Positions 36,953-45,251 of a stretch of DNA of 64,000 nt are shown piece after piece. The position numbers and the translations under genes were made by a program. The notes under the pieces were generated by a model. The model had not been told where the DNA came from, ran no database searches, and was given only the letters and a program-made list of their open reading frames with translations. The stretch's first letter is position 1. Each line of letters begins with the position of its first letter. The stretch is from the NCBI RefSeq assembly GCF_003967035.1, contig NZ_AP018560.1:891001-955000 (forward strand). The letters are read 5' to 3'. The stretch is from Aerosticca soli. GTDB taxonomy: Bacteria > Pseudomonadota > Gammaproteobacteria > Xanthomonadales > Rhodanobacteraceae.

Positions 36953-39194
36953 GGGAGGGCTCGCCTGGATCGCCGGATCGGCGCAACTGACGGCCGAGCG
37001 CCCGCCAGGCGCGGTCGAGCAGGCTCCCGGCCTCGCCATCGAGCCGCCGGACCTGGCCGCGGACCATGTCGCGGGCGAGCTGCAGCAGGGTGATCTCCTC
37101 GGCGCGCTGCCCGCGGCGGGTGACGAACAAGCCGTTGCCGGACATGGGCGAATACCACGCGAGCTTGCGCTGGCTCACGGCGCCGCTCTTGGCGTCGATG
37201 ATTTCGAACCAGGTGCCGAACGGCAACGTTTGCAGCTGTGCGAGTACCTGGCGTTCCTCATCGGTGGCTTCCGCCACCGGCGATGGCGTGACGACCGGCG
37301 CCGCGGCAGCCGGCGCCGCGGTTGACGTAGCCGGCGGCGGCGATGGTTCCCGGTCGCGTTTCTGTCGCTGCTGCCGCAGCCGCAAGGCAAGCCCGCTCAC
37401 GCCCGCCGGCCCGGTGGATGCGGCTTCGGCGGCGCCGGTCAGGCGCTGGGCGACCTGCAAGGCTTCCTCGCCGTGCATGCCGATTTGCTGCAGGGCCGTG
37501 CAGACTTCCGATTGCAATCGCCGCCGGTCGCCCAGCGGTAGCCGGCCGAGCAGCTGGTCGGTGATGACGAGCTGGGTAGCGAAGAGCTCGCTCTGCTCGC
37601 CGTGGCGCAGCAGGGTCAAGGCCAGTACGTCTGACCAGACGCGTTCCAGCAGCGTGCGCAGCAGGCCGGAAGGCGAAGTCTTGGCGAAGCGATCGGCGAT
37701 CAGCTCGGCGGCGCGGCGCCGCGCCTGGGCGAGCCGTTCGCGGCCCTGCATGGCCTCGACGTGGCGGCGCTCGGCCGCCTGCGCCTTGCGCTTGAGTTGG
37801 GTCAGGTGCTGCTCGATCTCCGCGGTCAGCGCGGCGAACAGCTGGTTGTCTGGCTGCCCCTGTCCGGCACGCTGCACGAGGTGCTGCAGGGCGGTGGCGA
37901 GCTGGCGGTCCGCCTCGCTGCCGGCCTGGTCCAGCCAGTCATTGGCCGCTTCCGCCACCGTACCCAAGAGCTGGCGCGCCGGATGCTCGCGCTGTTCGAA
38001 GAATTGCCGGTCGGTGATCGCCGCGCGCAGCAGCGGCAGTTGCAGGCCGCCGAGCAACTGCTGTGCCTGGCCGCCCTGGCGCAGTTGCCGGGCCAGCTGC
38101 TCGAAAAGCATGGCGAGCAACTCGACCGCATCGTCCTGCTCGGCACTCAGGCGCCGCGGCGGGCTGCCCGCCGGGCGTGCGGCATTGAGTTGCTGCAGCA
38201 ATTCGTCGCGCAGGCGACGGGCGCTGCGCAGTTCGCGGCTGACCTGCGTGCTGATCTGGCCCAGATGCTGTTGCAGCGCGGCCAGCGCCGTTTCGAGCTC
38301 TTCGCGGGTGGCCACCTGGGCGGTGGTGCTTGCCGGGCTTTTCTCGGCAAGCTGGCGCCGGGCGAGCAGGCTGCGCAGGCCTTCGAGTACGGCTATCGGT
38401 GCGCTGGCATCGCCGCCGCGGTCGGCGGCGGCGGTCGCGGTGGGCGGCGCCTCTGCGGCGGGCTCGCCGGGAGGGCTGTCGATTGTCCGTGCCCGCTGCG
38501 CGGCCAGCCGGGCCAGCGGCAAGACCCGCAATCCGCGCAGAATCGCGGCCTCGTGCAACTGCGCATCCAGTCGCGCGTGCAACTCCGGCAGGCGTTTCAA
38601 CAGACCGCTTTCGGCGCAGCGCAGCATCAGCAACAGATGTTCGCCGGACAGATCCAGCGCCTGGCCGGCGTCGCGCCAGACGCCCAGCATGGCGCGCGGA
38701 CCGACCGGCAGTGCCTCGCCCTCCAGGGGTGGCGAGGCGACCAGGACGGCGAAGCGATAGCCAAGTTCGAGCAGGCCCGGGCCCATGCGGGCCTCGCAGC
38801 GCGAGGAGAGCTGGTCCAGCAGCGCGGCGAGCTCCTGCTCGCCGGGGTCGACCAGGCTGAGCGGTTGCTCGAAGGCGTCCTTGCCGGTGCGCGGCGACGC
38901 CTGGCCCAGATGATGAAAGTGCTGCACCAGACCGGCCAGGCAATGCCGCAGAAAAGGCTGCCGGCTCTGGATCAGGCGCTGGCGCACGGTGAAGTGGCGT
39001 TGCTGGTCCAGGTGATTGCGGGCGCGTTCGGCCTGCTCGAAGAGGCGCCGGTCGAATGCGTCCAGGCTTTGCAGCACGGGTTCCTGCAGCCAGCCCTGGC
39101 AGGTCGCCATGAGTTCGGCGAGCAGGCGCTGCGCGCGCGCCGGCCTGGCCAAATCGTGGCTTGCCAACGTCGATGAATTCGCCTGGTCCGCCAT
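36942..39194 (-). CDS. DUF1631-family protein
   Basis: 750 aa, cytoplasmic, largely alpha-helical and rich in Gln, Leu, Arg and Ala, with coiled-coil-like stretches (LTQLKRKAQAAERRHVEAMQ). This matches the DUF1631 family, which older annotations call thymidine phosphorylase without basis. The last 90 residues (LQTLPFGTWFEIIDAK ... LAWYSPMSGNGLFVTRRGQR) look like a small beta barrel that could be a degenerate PilZ-type module. The ATG at 39194 is chosen because GGGGGA is correctly placed. Overlap with the PilZ gene suggests that the two proteins work together in c-di-GMP signalling; the role is inferred. Confidence 0.78.
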   Translation of the reverse strand: MADQANSSTLASHDLARPARAQRLLAELMATCQGWLQEPVLQSLDAFDRRLFEQAERARNHLDQQRHFTVRQRLIQSRQPFLRHCLAGLVQHFHHLGQASPRTGKDAFEQPLSLVDPGEQELAALLDQLSSRCEARMGPGLLELGYRFAVLVASPPLEGEALPVGPRAMLGVWRDAGQALDLSGEHLLLMLRCAESGLLKRLPELHARLDAQLHEAAILRGLRVLPLARLAAQRARTIDSPPGEPAAEAPPTATAAADRGGDASAPIAVLEGLRSLLARRQLAEKSPASTTAQVATREELETALAALQQHLGQISTQVSRELRSARRLRDELLQQLNAARPAGSPPRRLSAEQDDAVELLAMLFEQLARQLRQGGQAQQLLGGLQLPLLRAAITDRQFFEQREHPARQLLGTVAEAANDWLDQAGSEADRQLATALQHLVQRAGQGQPDNQLFAALTAEIEQHLTQLKRKAQAAERRHVEAMQGRERLAQARRRAAELIADRFAKTSPSGLLRTLLERVWSDVLALTLLRHGEQSELFATQLVITDQLLGRLPLGDRRRLQSEVCTALQQIGMHGEEALQVAQRLTGAAEAASTGPAGVSGLALRLRQQRQKRDREPSPPPATSTAAPAAAAPVVTPSPVAEATDEERQVLAQLQTLPFGTWFEIIDAKSGAVSQRKLAWYSPMSGNGLFVTRRGQRAEEITLLQLARDMVRGQVRRLDGEAGSLLDRAWRALGRQLRRSGDPGEPSHAS

Positions 39195-39264
39195 GACCAT
39201 CCCCCGGGCAACTTGTCAAGCAGTCTATGCCCTGCGGCGTGCGGTTGTCAGTGGGACGGATTTT

Positions 39265-40428
39265 TCAAGCAAGAAACAGGCCGATGAGGTCGTTGAGAAA
39301 ACGCTGGCCGAGCGCGCTCGCGCGCAGACGCCCGGGATCGCTTTCCAGCCAGCCGCGTCGGCGGGCGGCGGCCAGCGGCGCGGCGATGGCCGCGTCGGCA
39401 AGGCCGGTGCGTGCGGAAAATTCCGTGAGCGGCACGCCTTCGAGCAGGCGCAGCGCATTCAGCATGTACTCGGACGGAAGCTCGTCCCTGGGGACATCGG
39501 CGTCGCCGCCCAGACGCGCGCCGGTGCCGGCGACCTCCAGGTAGGCCCATGGATGGCGCACTTTCCAGCGACGCCGCACCGCGCCGCGCGCGGCGTCGCT
39601 GAGCTTGCCGTGGGCGCCCGCGCCGATGCCGAGGTAATCGCCGAAGTGCCAGTAATTGAGGTTGTGCGTGCAGCGGAAGCCCGGTCGCGCGTAGGCGGAA
39701 ACCTCGTACTGCGCATAACCGGCGGCGGCCAGCAGCGCCTGGCCGTGTTCCTGCATGTCCCAGGCGGCGTCCTCGTCCGGCAGCGGCGGCGGCCGGGCGG
39801 CGAAGGCGGTGTTGGGTTCCAGCGTGAGCTGGTAGTGCGAGATGTGCGTGGGCGCGAGGGCGATGGCGCGTTCCACGTCGGCGAGCGCGCCGGCCAGGGT
39901 CTGCGCGGGCAGCGCGTACATGAGGTCGAGATTGATGTCGACGAAGCCCGCGTCCTGCGCCGATTTCACCGCCGTCTCGGCCTCCGCAGCCGAATGGATG
40001 CGACCGAGCCGGCGCAGCTTGTCGTCGTCGAAGCTCTGGATGCCGAAGGACAGGCGGTTGATCCCGGCGGCGCGATAGCCGTCGAAACGGCCATGCTCCA
40101 CCGTGCCGGGATTGGTCTCCAGCGTGATCTCGCAATCGCCGGCGAACGGCAGCTGTCGACGCGCGCCCTCCAGGAAGCGGGCGATGGCCGCCGGCGCGAA
40201 CAGACTCGGCGTGCCGCCGCCGAAGAACACGCTGACGATCGGCCGGCCGTGCAGCGCCGCGGCGAAATCGCTGCGGTCGGCCGCGAGATCGGCCAGCAGC
40301 GCGTCGATATAGGCTTCATAGGGCGGCTCGCCGCGCAGGCCGTGCGAGTTGAAATCACAGTACGGGCATTTCTTCACGCACCAGGGCATGTGCACGTAGA
40401 GCGCGAGCGGCGGCGCACGGAGCAGCAT
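39265..40428 (-). CDS. hemW: radical SAM heme chaperone HemW
   Basis: 387 aa. The CX3CX2C cluster is C17, C21, C24 (HMPWCVKKCPYCDFNSH); the CDFNSH ending is typical of HemW, and there is no coproporphyrinogen oxidase (HemN) N-terminal extension. Other blocks: SVFFGGGTPSLF, EITLETNPGTVE, RLSFGIQSFDD, DLMYALPAQT, HISHYQLTLEPNT and GAGAHGKLSD. A C-terminal winged helix is present. Binds heme and passes it to respiratory proteins. Often beside rdgB, which is not seen here. The ATG at 40428 is 6 nt after a TACAAT box, so the mRNA may be leaderless. Confidence 0.94.
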   Translation of the reverse strand: MLLRAPPLALYVHMPWCVKKCPYCDFNSHGLRGEPPYEAYIDALLADLAADRSDFAAALHGRPIVSVFFGGGTPSLFAPAAIARFLEGARRQLPFAGDCEITLETNPGTVEHGRFDGYRAAGINRLSFGIQSFDDDKLRRLGRIHSAAEAETAVKSAQDAGFVDINLDLMYALPAQTLAGALADVERAIALAPTHISHYQLTLEPNTAFAARPPPLPDEDAAWDMQEHGQALLAAAGYAQYEVSAYARPGFRCTHNLNYWHFGDYLGIGAGAHGKLSDAARGAVRRRWKVRHPWAYLEVAGTGARLGGDADVPRDELPSEYMLNALRLLEGVPLTEFSARTGLADAAIAAPLAAARRRGWLESDPGRLRASALGQRFLNDLIGLFLA

Positions 40429-40434
40429 GGGTGC

Positions 40435-40440
40435 ATTGTA
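40435..40440 (-). promoter_or_regulatory. -10 box of hemW (leaderless-type)
   Basis: TACAAT on the minus strand, ending 6 nt before the hemW ATG. No ribosome site lies between. Confidence 0.5.
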
Positions 40441-40609
40441 GCCGGCGGGCCGGCGTGGATACCCGGACGGCCTCAAGCTTGCGCCGTGCGGGCCGCGCCT
40501 TCGCGGCGAGGATGGCGGCGGTCGAGCGCCATGCCGCGCGCGGCGTCGCCGTCACCGGGCCGAGGACCCGACGGACGAGCCCCTCAGCCAAGGCGCTACC
40601 CATGCCGCT

Positions 40610-41023
40610 TCATGCGGCCGCATCGGCGCGCGGCCAGCGCCACGCCTGCCAGGCGGCGGTGAGCTGCAGCACGATCTCGACGACGCTCATGGCCTGATAG
40701 AACAGCCACGTGCCGGGCATGAGCAGGATCAGGATGGCGGTATAGGCGAGCCCGAGCACGATGTTGAGCCAGCGGCTCGGCGCCGGTTTCAGCAGCAGCG
40801 ACAGGGCCGGCATCAGGCAGGCGCCGATGGTCATCGCCATGTAGCCGAGCAGCATGCCTTGCGTGGCCGGCCTGTCGAGCATGGACTTCAAGGTGCCGGG
40901 TACGTACAGGTTGAAGTAGTCGTTGTAGAGATAGCAGACCATCACCGACGTCCACAGTCCGGCCAGTTTCAGTTTCACCGGCACCTTGAAGTCTTCGAGC
41001 CGTCGTGTCGTCGTTGCATGCAT
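40610..41023 (-). CDS. small polytopic membrane protein (DUF6326-like)
   Basis: 137 aa with four predicted membrane helices (LKLAGLWTSVMVCYLYNDYF, MLLGYMAMTIGACLMPALSL, WLNIVLGLAYTAILILLMPG, LFYQAMSVVEIVLQLTAAW). The motif CYLYNDYFNLYVPGTLKSML between helix 1 and 2 resembles DUF6326 proteins. Function unknown. It is the distal gene of the GntR/ABC operon (77 bp after the DUF4386 gene), and both may respond to the same membrane stress. Confidence 0.68.
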   Translation of the reverse strand: MHATTTRRLEDFKVPVKLKLAGLWTSVMVCYLYNDYFNLYVPGTLKSMLDRPATQGMLLGYMAMTIGACLMPALSLLLKPAPSRWLNIVLGLAYTAILILLMPGTWLFYQAMSVVEIVLQLTAAWQAWRWPRADAAA

Positions 41024-41100
41024 GGGGCAGGTTCCATCGATGGGAGAAAATCAAGGCAGGCAGAACGCGGCGCTGGTTTCGCCGGTCCGCAAGCGGCGGG

Positions 41101-41862
41101 TCAGGTTCGCTTGACTGCGGTTGGATGGTGGCGCCGGAAGCCGGGCCGCGCGCCCAGCACCAGCAACCAGAGCATGAACAGCACTTCCACCAACTGCAGC
41201 GGGCCGAGCACGCTGGAAAGCGTGTCCTGCCAGGCCGGCAGCAAGGCCCAGGCCAGACTCTGCATCACATAGGCCAGGCCGTTGAGGATCAGCCCGTAGC
41301 CGAACAGGCGCGGCAGGAAGCCCGAGCGCAGCACCAGCAGCGCCAGCGGAAACAGCCACAGTCCCCACGCCAGCTCGGCGATCGCGATGGCCTGTCCGTG
41401 CAGGCGCAGGAACAGCGCGGCGAGCGCGGTGCGTTGCCCGGGCTCGAATGCGGCCAGCGCGTCCGCGCCGTGGATCAGCAGCAGGACGGCGGCGTCGTTG
41501 AGCACGTTGACGAAATACAGCGCCGGCACCAGCGCGCCGCCGAGCAGCAGCATGGCGATGCCGCGCCAGCGATCCACCTCGCCGAGCAGGCGGAACAGCG
41601 CCAGCACGACGCAGGCCTGCAGCGTGCCGCAGGCGAGATCGGTGGCAAGCCCGAACCGGAACTGTGTCTCGTGCGCGGCGATGTGGCCGAGGGTGGCGGC
41701 CGCGTCGCCTTCCACGAACAAGCTGTTCGGCAGGTAGATCAGCCGATACGGCGCGATCAGCACCACCAGCAGATAGAGCAGGCCGGCCGTGCGTGCGTGC
41801 CGGTTGCGCGCCGCGACTCCGTCCGCCGCTTGCAGGGCGCGGGCCATCTCCTGGCCAATCAT
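41101..41862 (-). CDS. DUF4386-family membrane protein
   Basis: 253 aa with about six membrane segments. HARTAGLLYLLVVLIAPYRL at the start, then ATLACG-like ATDLACGTLQACVVLALFRL, IAMLLLGGALVPALYFVNVL, WGLWLFPLALLVLRSGFLPR and LFGYGLILNGLAYV. This order matches DUF4386 proteins. Function unknown. Member of the GntR/ABC operon, 43 bp after the DUF2884 gene. An in-frame ATG at 41847 is an alternative start. Confidence 0.75.
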   Translation of the reverse strand: MIGQEMARALQAADGVAARNRHARTAGLLYLLVVLIAPYRLIYLPNSLFVEGDAAATLGHIAAHETQFRFGLATDLACGTLQACVVLALFRLLGEVDRWRGIAMLLLGGALVPALYFVNVLNDAAVLLLIHGADALAAFEPGQRTALAALFLRLHGQAIAIAELAWGLWLFPLALLVLRSGFLPRLFGYGLILNGLAYVMQSLAWALLPAWQDTLSSVLGPLQLVEVLFMLWLLVLGARPGFRRHHPTAVKRT

Positions 41863-41905
41863 GCGCGCCGGCCTGTGGCGCGATCACTCGGGGCGTGTCG
41901 AGAGG

Positions 41906-42622
41906 TCACGTCCTCGTCTCCTCCGGAGGCCGGCTGGCCGTATGGGTATGCTTGCCGCAGTCCTCGACGTCCTGCTGCGTCATCGTCGCGTAGGGCCTGA
42001 AGGCGGGCAGCGCCGCGGCGAGCTTCTGCTGTGCGGCGAGCAGGTCGGGCAGGCGCCGGCACAGGCCCGCGGCGGTGGCCTGGATGCGGTCGGTCTGCGG
42101 CTTGATCGCGGCCTCGACGTCCTTGTCGCTCTTGCCGGTGAAGACCGCCCAGACCGCTTCCTTGGCCGCACGCATGCCGAGGTCGGCGGCATGGGTGCCG
42201 ATGTCCATGCCGGCTTCGGCGATGCCGATGATCTGCCGGCGATAGTCGAGCAGCAGCGCGCGCTGCTCCGGTGTCGTGGCGACCTGCTTGCCCGCGACCA
42301 GGAAGTCGCCCTGCGGCGTGATCTCGGCCTTGGCGCGCGCGTGGTCTTCATCGTCGAAGACGGCGACGCCATGGCCATGGCCGCCGAAGTGCAGCCGACC
42401 CACCTCGATGTTTTTGCTTTCCAGCTCGCGTTTGGCCTCGTCCATGGCCTGCTGGATTTCGCCGGAGATCCTTTCGCGCAGGGCGCTCTTGTCGCTGGCG
42501 TCGCTGGCGGCAGCGGTCGAGGCGGAAGCCGGGCCGGCGCGGTGATCGGCATCGGACCGGCTGCATGCGGCCAGCGGCAGCAGCAGGCCGCCAGCGAGGG
42601 TGATCAGCAGCAAGGATTTCAT
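41906..42622 (-). CDS. DUF2884 (YggN-like) lipoprotein
   Basis: 238 aa. A lipoprotein signal ends in the lipobox LLPLAAC (Cys20). The mature part begins with a Ser/Ala-rich spacer, then ISGEIQQAMDEAKRELES, FDDEDHARAKAEITPQGDFL and a helical end with two Cys that may pair (LCRRLPDLL ... DVEDCGKHTH). DUF2884 has no known function. In the operon it follows the ABC permease by 24 bp. Likely attached to the inner or outer membrane on the periplasmic side. Confidence 0.75.
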   Translation of the reverse strand: MKSLLLITLAGGLLLPLAACSRSDADHRAGPASASTAAASDASDKSALRERISGEIQQAMDEAKRELESKNIEVGRLHFGGHGHGVAVFDDEDHARAKAEITPQGDFLVAGKQVATTPEQRALLLDYRRQIIGIAEAGMDIGTHAADLGMRAAKEAVWAVFTGKSDKDVEAAIKPQTDRIQATAAGLCRRLPDLLAAQQKLAAALPAFRPYATMTQQDVEDCGKHTHTASRPPEETRT

Positions 42623-42646
42623 GGGTTCTCCCTGGGAAAAGTGGCG

Positions 42647-43615
42647 TCAACTGTCGTCGCGCACGCGACGGAACCCGATGGCGGCGGCGACCAGCACGAT
42701 GCCCACGGCGACGCCGATCCACAGTTCGGTCGAGCCGAGCAGCCGGTAGCTCGTGGAAAGATCGAGGAAGGCCAGCTTGTCGCCCGCCGTCGCCGATGGG
42801 TCGATGTTGATGCGTTCGGCGCCGAACACGATCGCCGAGCCGGGGAACACGCTGCCCAGCGCGCGCAGCACCACGTGGCTCCAGAACCAGCCGGTCGGCC
42901 GATCGAACAGGCCCATCAGCCTGAACCAGCTCACCAGCACGCCGGTCACGATCGGCAACAACACGGCCCACAGGAACGGCTTGCTGCGCGCCCATGCCGA
43001 GCAGAGCAGCAGCCAGCCGACCGCTGGCGCGGCCCACAAGGCATGGAGCGGAATCGATCCGATCAGGTTCGCGGCGACCTTGAACGGATGCGCCAGCAGC
43101 AGCAATCGCCAGGCGTTGATGCCGTGGAACGACAGCACCAGCGCGATCAGCAGCAACTGCAGCAGACCGGCGATCACGCCGACCACGATGGCGATCAGCG
43201 GCGCCACCAGCATGGCGCTGACCAGCTTGGACAACACCGTCTGCGTGTCGGAGATCGGCAGCGATTTCCAGAACAGGATGCTGCGGTCGTGGCGGTCGTT
43301 GTACAGCGCACCCAGGCAGTAGAACAGCACCACGAAGCCGAGCACCAGCGCGATCATGCCGCTGACCGAAACCATGCTGACGTCGAGCACCGTGCCCACC
43401 TTGTCGAGGTCGCCGGCGTCCATGGCCGCGATCAGCCGCTGCAGGCCGTCGCCGCTGCCGACCTGCATGCCGTGGCGCGCGCCGAGCACCTCGGCGGCGA
43501 TCACGCCCATCAGGTTGAGCAGCAGGAACACGCCGCCGGTGACGACCGGCGCCCACAGGAACGAGCCGCGGTTTTCCCAGAACTCGCGCTTGAGCAACCA
43601 GTAGAACGTCTTCAT
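42647..43615 (-). CDS. ABC-2-type transporter permease
   Basis: 322 aa with about six to seven membrane helices and a charged N-terminus (TFYWLLKREFWENRGSFLW) typical of ABC-2 permeases partnered with YtrB-like ATPases. Segments: VSGMIALVLGFVVLFYCLGA, YNDRHDRSILFWKSLPIS (the conserved cytoplasmic helix) and VVGVIAGLLQLLLIALVL. Probably exports a peptide, lipid or antibiotic, or relieves envelope stress. The start overlaps the ATPase stop by 4 nt. Confidence 0.85.
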   Translation of the reverse strand: MKTFYWLLKREFWENRGSFLWAPVVTGGVFLLLNLMGVIAAEVLGARHGMQVGSGDGLQRLIAAMDAGDLDKVGTVLDVSMVSVSGMIALVLGFVVLFYCLGALYNDRHDRSILFWKSLPISDTQTVLSKLVSAMLVAPLIAIVVGVIAGLLQLLLIALVLSFHGINAWRLLLLAHPFKVAANLIGSIPLHALWAAPAVGWLLLCSAWARSKPFLWAVLLPIVTGVLVSWFRLMGLFDRPTGWFWSHVVLRALGSVFPGSAIVFGAERINIDPSATAGDKLAFLDLSTSYRLLGSTELWIGVAVGIVLVAAAIGFRRVRDDS

Positions 43616-44469
43616 GCGTAGGTTCCCTTCATGGTGGCGACGAACAGGTCGCTGACGGATGGCCGGCGCACTTCGCCGAGCGCTGCCAGCGTGGCGCGAT
43701 CGACGCCGTCGAACAGGAAGATGTGCTTGCCGAACACCTGGCGTTCGTCGAGCGGTCCGAGCGCGCGCGCCGCGGCGGCGCGGTCGGCGTTGACCAGCAC
43801 TTCGGCGAAGCGCGCGCCGAGCGATTCCATGTCGGCATCGAGCACCACGCGGCCGTCGCGGATGAACATGAGGTCGGTGAGGATGTGCTCGATCTCCTCG
43901 ACCTGGTGCGTGGTGACGATGATGGTCTTGTGCTCGTCGAAATAGTCCTCCAGCAGGCTCTGGTAGAACTGCTTGCGGTAGAGGATGTCCAGGCCCAGCG
44001 TCGGCTCGTCCAGCACCAGCAGGCGCGCGTCGATCGCCATCACCAGGGCCAGGTGCAATTGCACGATCATGCCCTTGGACAGCTGCTTGACCTTCTGTTC
44101 CGGCACGAGCTTGGTGCGGGCGAGGAAGCGCTCGCACTTGGCGCGGTCGAAACGCGGATGCACGTGGGCGACGAAGTCGACCGCCTCGCGCACGCGGATC
44201 CAGTGCGGCAGCACGGCGACGTCGGCGATGAAGCAGACCTGTTCCATCAGCCGGTTGCGCTGGCGGCGCGGATCGCAGCCGAGCACGTCGAGCTCGCCCT
44301 CGAAGGGGGTGAGGCCGAGGATGGCCTTGAGCGCGGTGGTCTTGCCGGCGCCGTTGGGGCCGATCAGGCCGACGATGCGGCCGGCTTCGATGCGGAAGCT
44401 GACGTCGTCGAGCGCGACCGCATTCTTGTAGCGCTTACGCAGATGCCGGGCGGTCACGATGGCGTTCAT
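43612..44469 (-). CDS. ABC transporter ATP-binding protein (YtrB-like)
   Basis: 285 aa. Walker [19 protein letters not shown], a degenerate ABC signature LSKGMIVQLHLALVMA (the usual LSGGQ reads LSKGM), Walker B LLVLDEPTLGLD and switch His IVTTHQVEE. The C-terminal 70 aa are an accessory domain. The LSKGM signature is common in ATPases encoded with YtrA-type GntR regulators. Overlaps the GntR gene (4 nt) and the permease gene (4 nt). Confidence 0.9.
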   Translation of the reverse strand: MNAIVTARHLRKRYKNAVALDDVSFRIEAGRIVGLIGPNGAGKTTALKAILGLTPFEGELDVLGCDPRRQRNRLMEQVCFIADVAVLPHWIRVREAVDFVAHVHPRFDRAKCERFLARTKLVPEQKVKQLSKGMIVQLHLALVMAIDARLLVLDEPTLGLDILYRKQFYQSLLEDYFDEHKTIIVTTHQVEEIEHILTDLMFIRDGRVVLDADMESLGARFAEVLVNADRAAAARALGPLDERQVFGKHIFLFDGVDRATLAALGEVRRPSVSDLFVATMKGTYA

Positions 44470-44834
44470 CGGCGCGTCTCCTTGGTGTTTTCGTCGAGCA
44501 GTGACTGCAGATCGAACCCGAGCCGCTGCAGGCGCGCCTTGAGCGCGGGCCATTCCTCGCGCAGAAACCGCGCGCGTTCCGATGCGAGCAGCGCCTCGCG
44601 CGCCCCTTGTTGGACGAACATGCCAAGTCCCCTGCGTTTTTCGACCACGCCCTCGTCCACCAGCGCCTGGTAGGCCTTGGAAACGGTCAGCGGATTGATC
44701 TGCATCTCGGCCGCCACCTGCCGGACCGAAGGCAGCGGATCCCCTTCCTTCAGCGACCCGTCGAGAATCATGGCCACCACCTTTTCGTGCAATTGGCGAT
44801 AGATCGGGGCGCTGTCGTTCCAGGCCGTCACCAT
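44466..44834 (-). CDS. YtrA-subfamily GntR repressor
   Basis: 122 aa. Winged HTH (PIYRQLHEKVVAMILDGSL ... PLPSVRQVAAEMQINPLTVS ... YQALVDEGVVEKRRGLGMFV) with a short C-terminal helical tail of about 45 aa instead of a full effector domain, the YtrA arrangement. Such regulators repress their own ABC-transporter operon, often derepressed by cell-wall-active antibiotics. The near-palindrome at 45192-45215 is the likely operator. 3 nt after the preceding small gene and overlapping the ATPase gene. Confidence 0.9.
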   Translation of the reverse strand: MVTAWNDSAPIYRQLHEKVVAMILDGSLKEGDPLPSVRQVAAEMQINPLTVSKAYQALVDEGVVEKRRGLGMFVQQGAREALLASERARFLREEWPALKARLQRLGFDLQSLLDENTKETRR

Positions 44835-44837
44835 GGC

Positions 44838-45170
44838 TCAGTCCCGGCCGTCGACCCGCAGGAAGCGCGAGCCGAAGGCGTCGTAGGGCATCGCCAGCTG
44901 ATGGCCGAGCAGCTGCAGCACGTTGCGGCTGGTCTGTGCGGGCCAGAGCGGCGCCACGCTGACCGCGGTGGCCGGCGTCGATTCACCCGCCAGCGCGGCG
45001 GCGAGATCGGCGGCGCTGGGGCGCACCATCACCGGCGCGAGTTCGACCACGGCGAGGGTGGCGCGGGCGGGTGCGATGAGCTCCATCCGCGGTGCCGAGC
45101 GCAGGGCCGCGAGGCCGACGACGTTCATCAGCACGGCGCCGCCGATGGCGATGAGATGGGTGCGGGTCAT
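44838..45170 (-). CDS. small membrane-anchored protein of unknown function, first gene of the ABC operon
   Basis: 110 aa, not recognised. N-terminal hydrophobic segment (THLIAIGGAVLMNVVGLAAL) acting as signal anchor, then APARATLAVVELAPVMVRPS and a C-terminal FGSRFLRVDGRD. Three nt from the GntR start, so it belongs to the same transcript and is the first gene after the operator. A longer frame begins at 45236, but that would place translation through the palindrome. Confidence 0.62.
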   Translation of the reverse strand: MTRTHLIAIGGAVLMNVVGLAALRSAPRMELIAPARATLAVVELAPVMVRPSAADLAAALAGESTPATAVSVAPLWPAQTSRNVLQLLGHQLAMPYDAFGSRFLRVDGRD

Positions 45171-45191
45171 GTCCTGGTATCCTATTGATGT

Positions 45192-45215
45192 GGTGTTGTA
45201 GTTAACTATAACACC
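45192..45215. promoter_or_regulatory. 24-bp near-perfect palindrome, likely GntR operator over promoter
   Basis: The left half GGTGTTGTAGTT and right half AACTATAACACC are complementary except at one position. On the minus strand it contains a TATAGT -10 box (45210-45205), with GCCGAC at 17 bp as a weak -35. It lies 21 bp upstream of the first gene of the GntR-ABC operon, so binding would block RNA polymerase. Confidence 0.75.
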
Positions 45216-45251
45216 AATGATGCGAATGTCGGCCATGACTCATGGCAGGGG

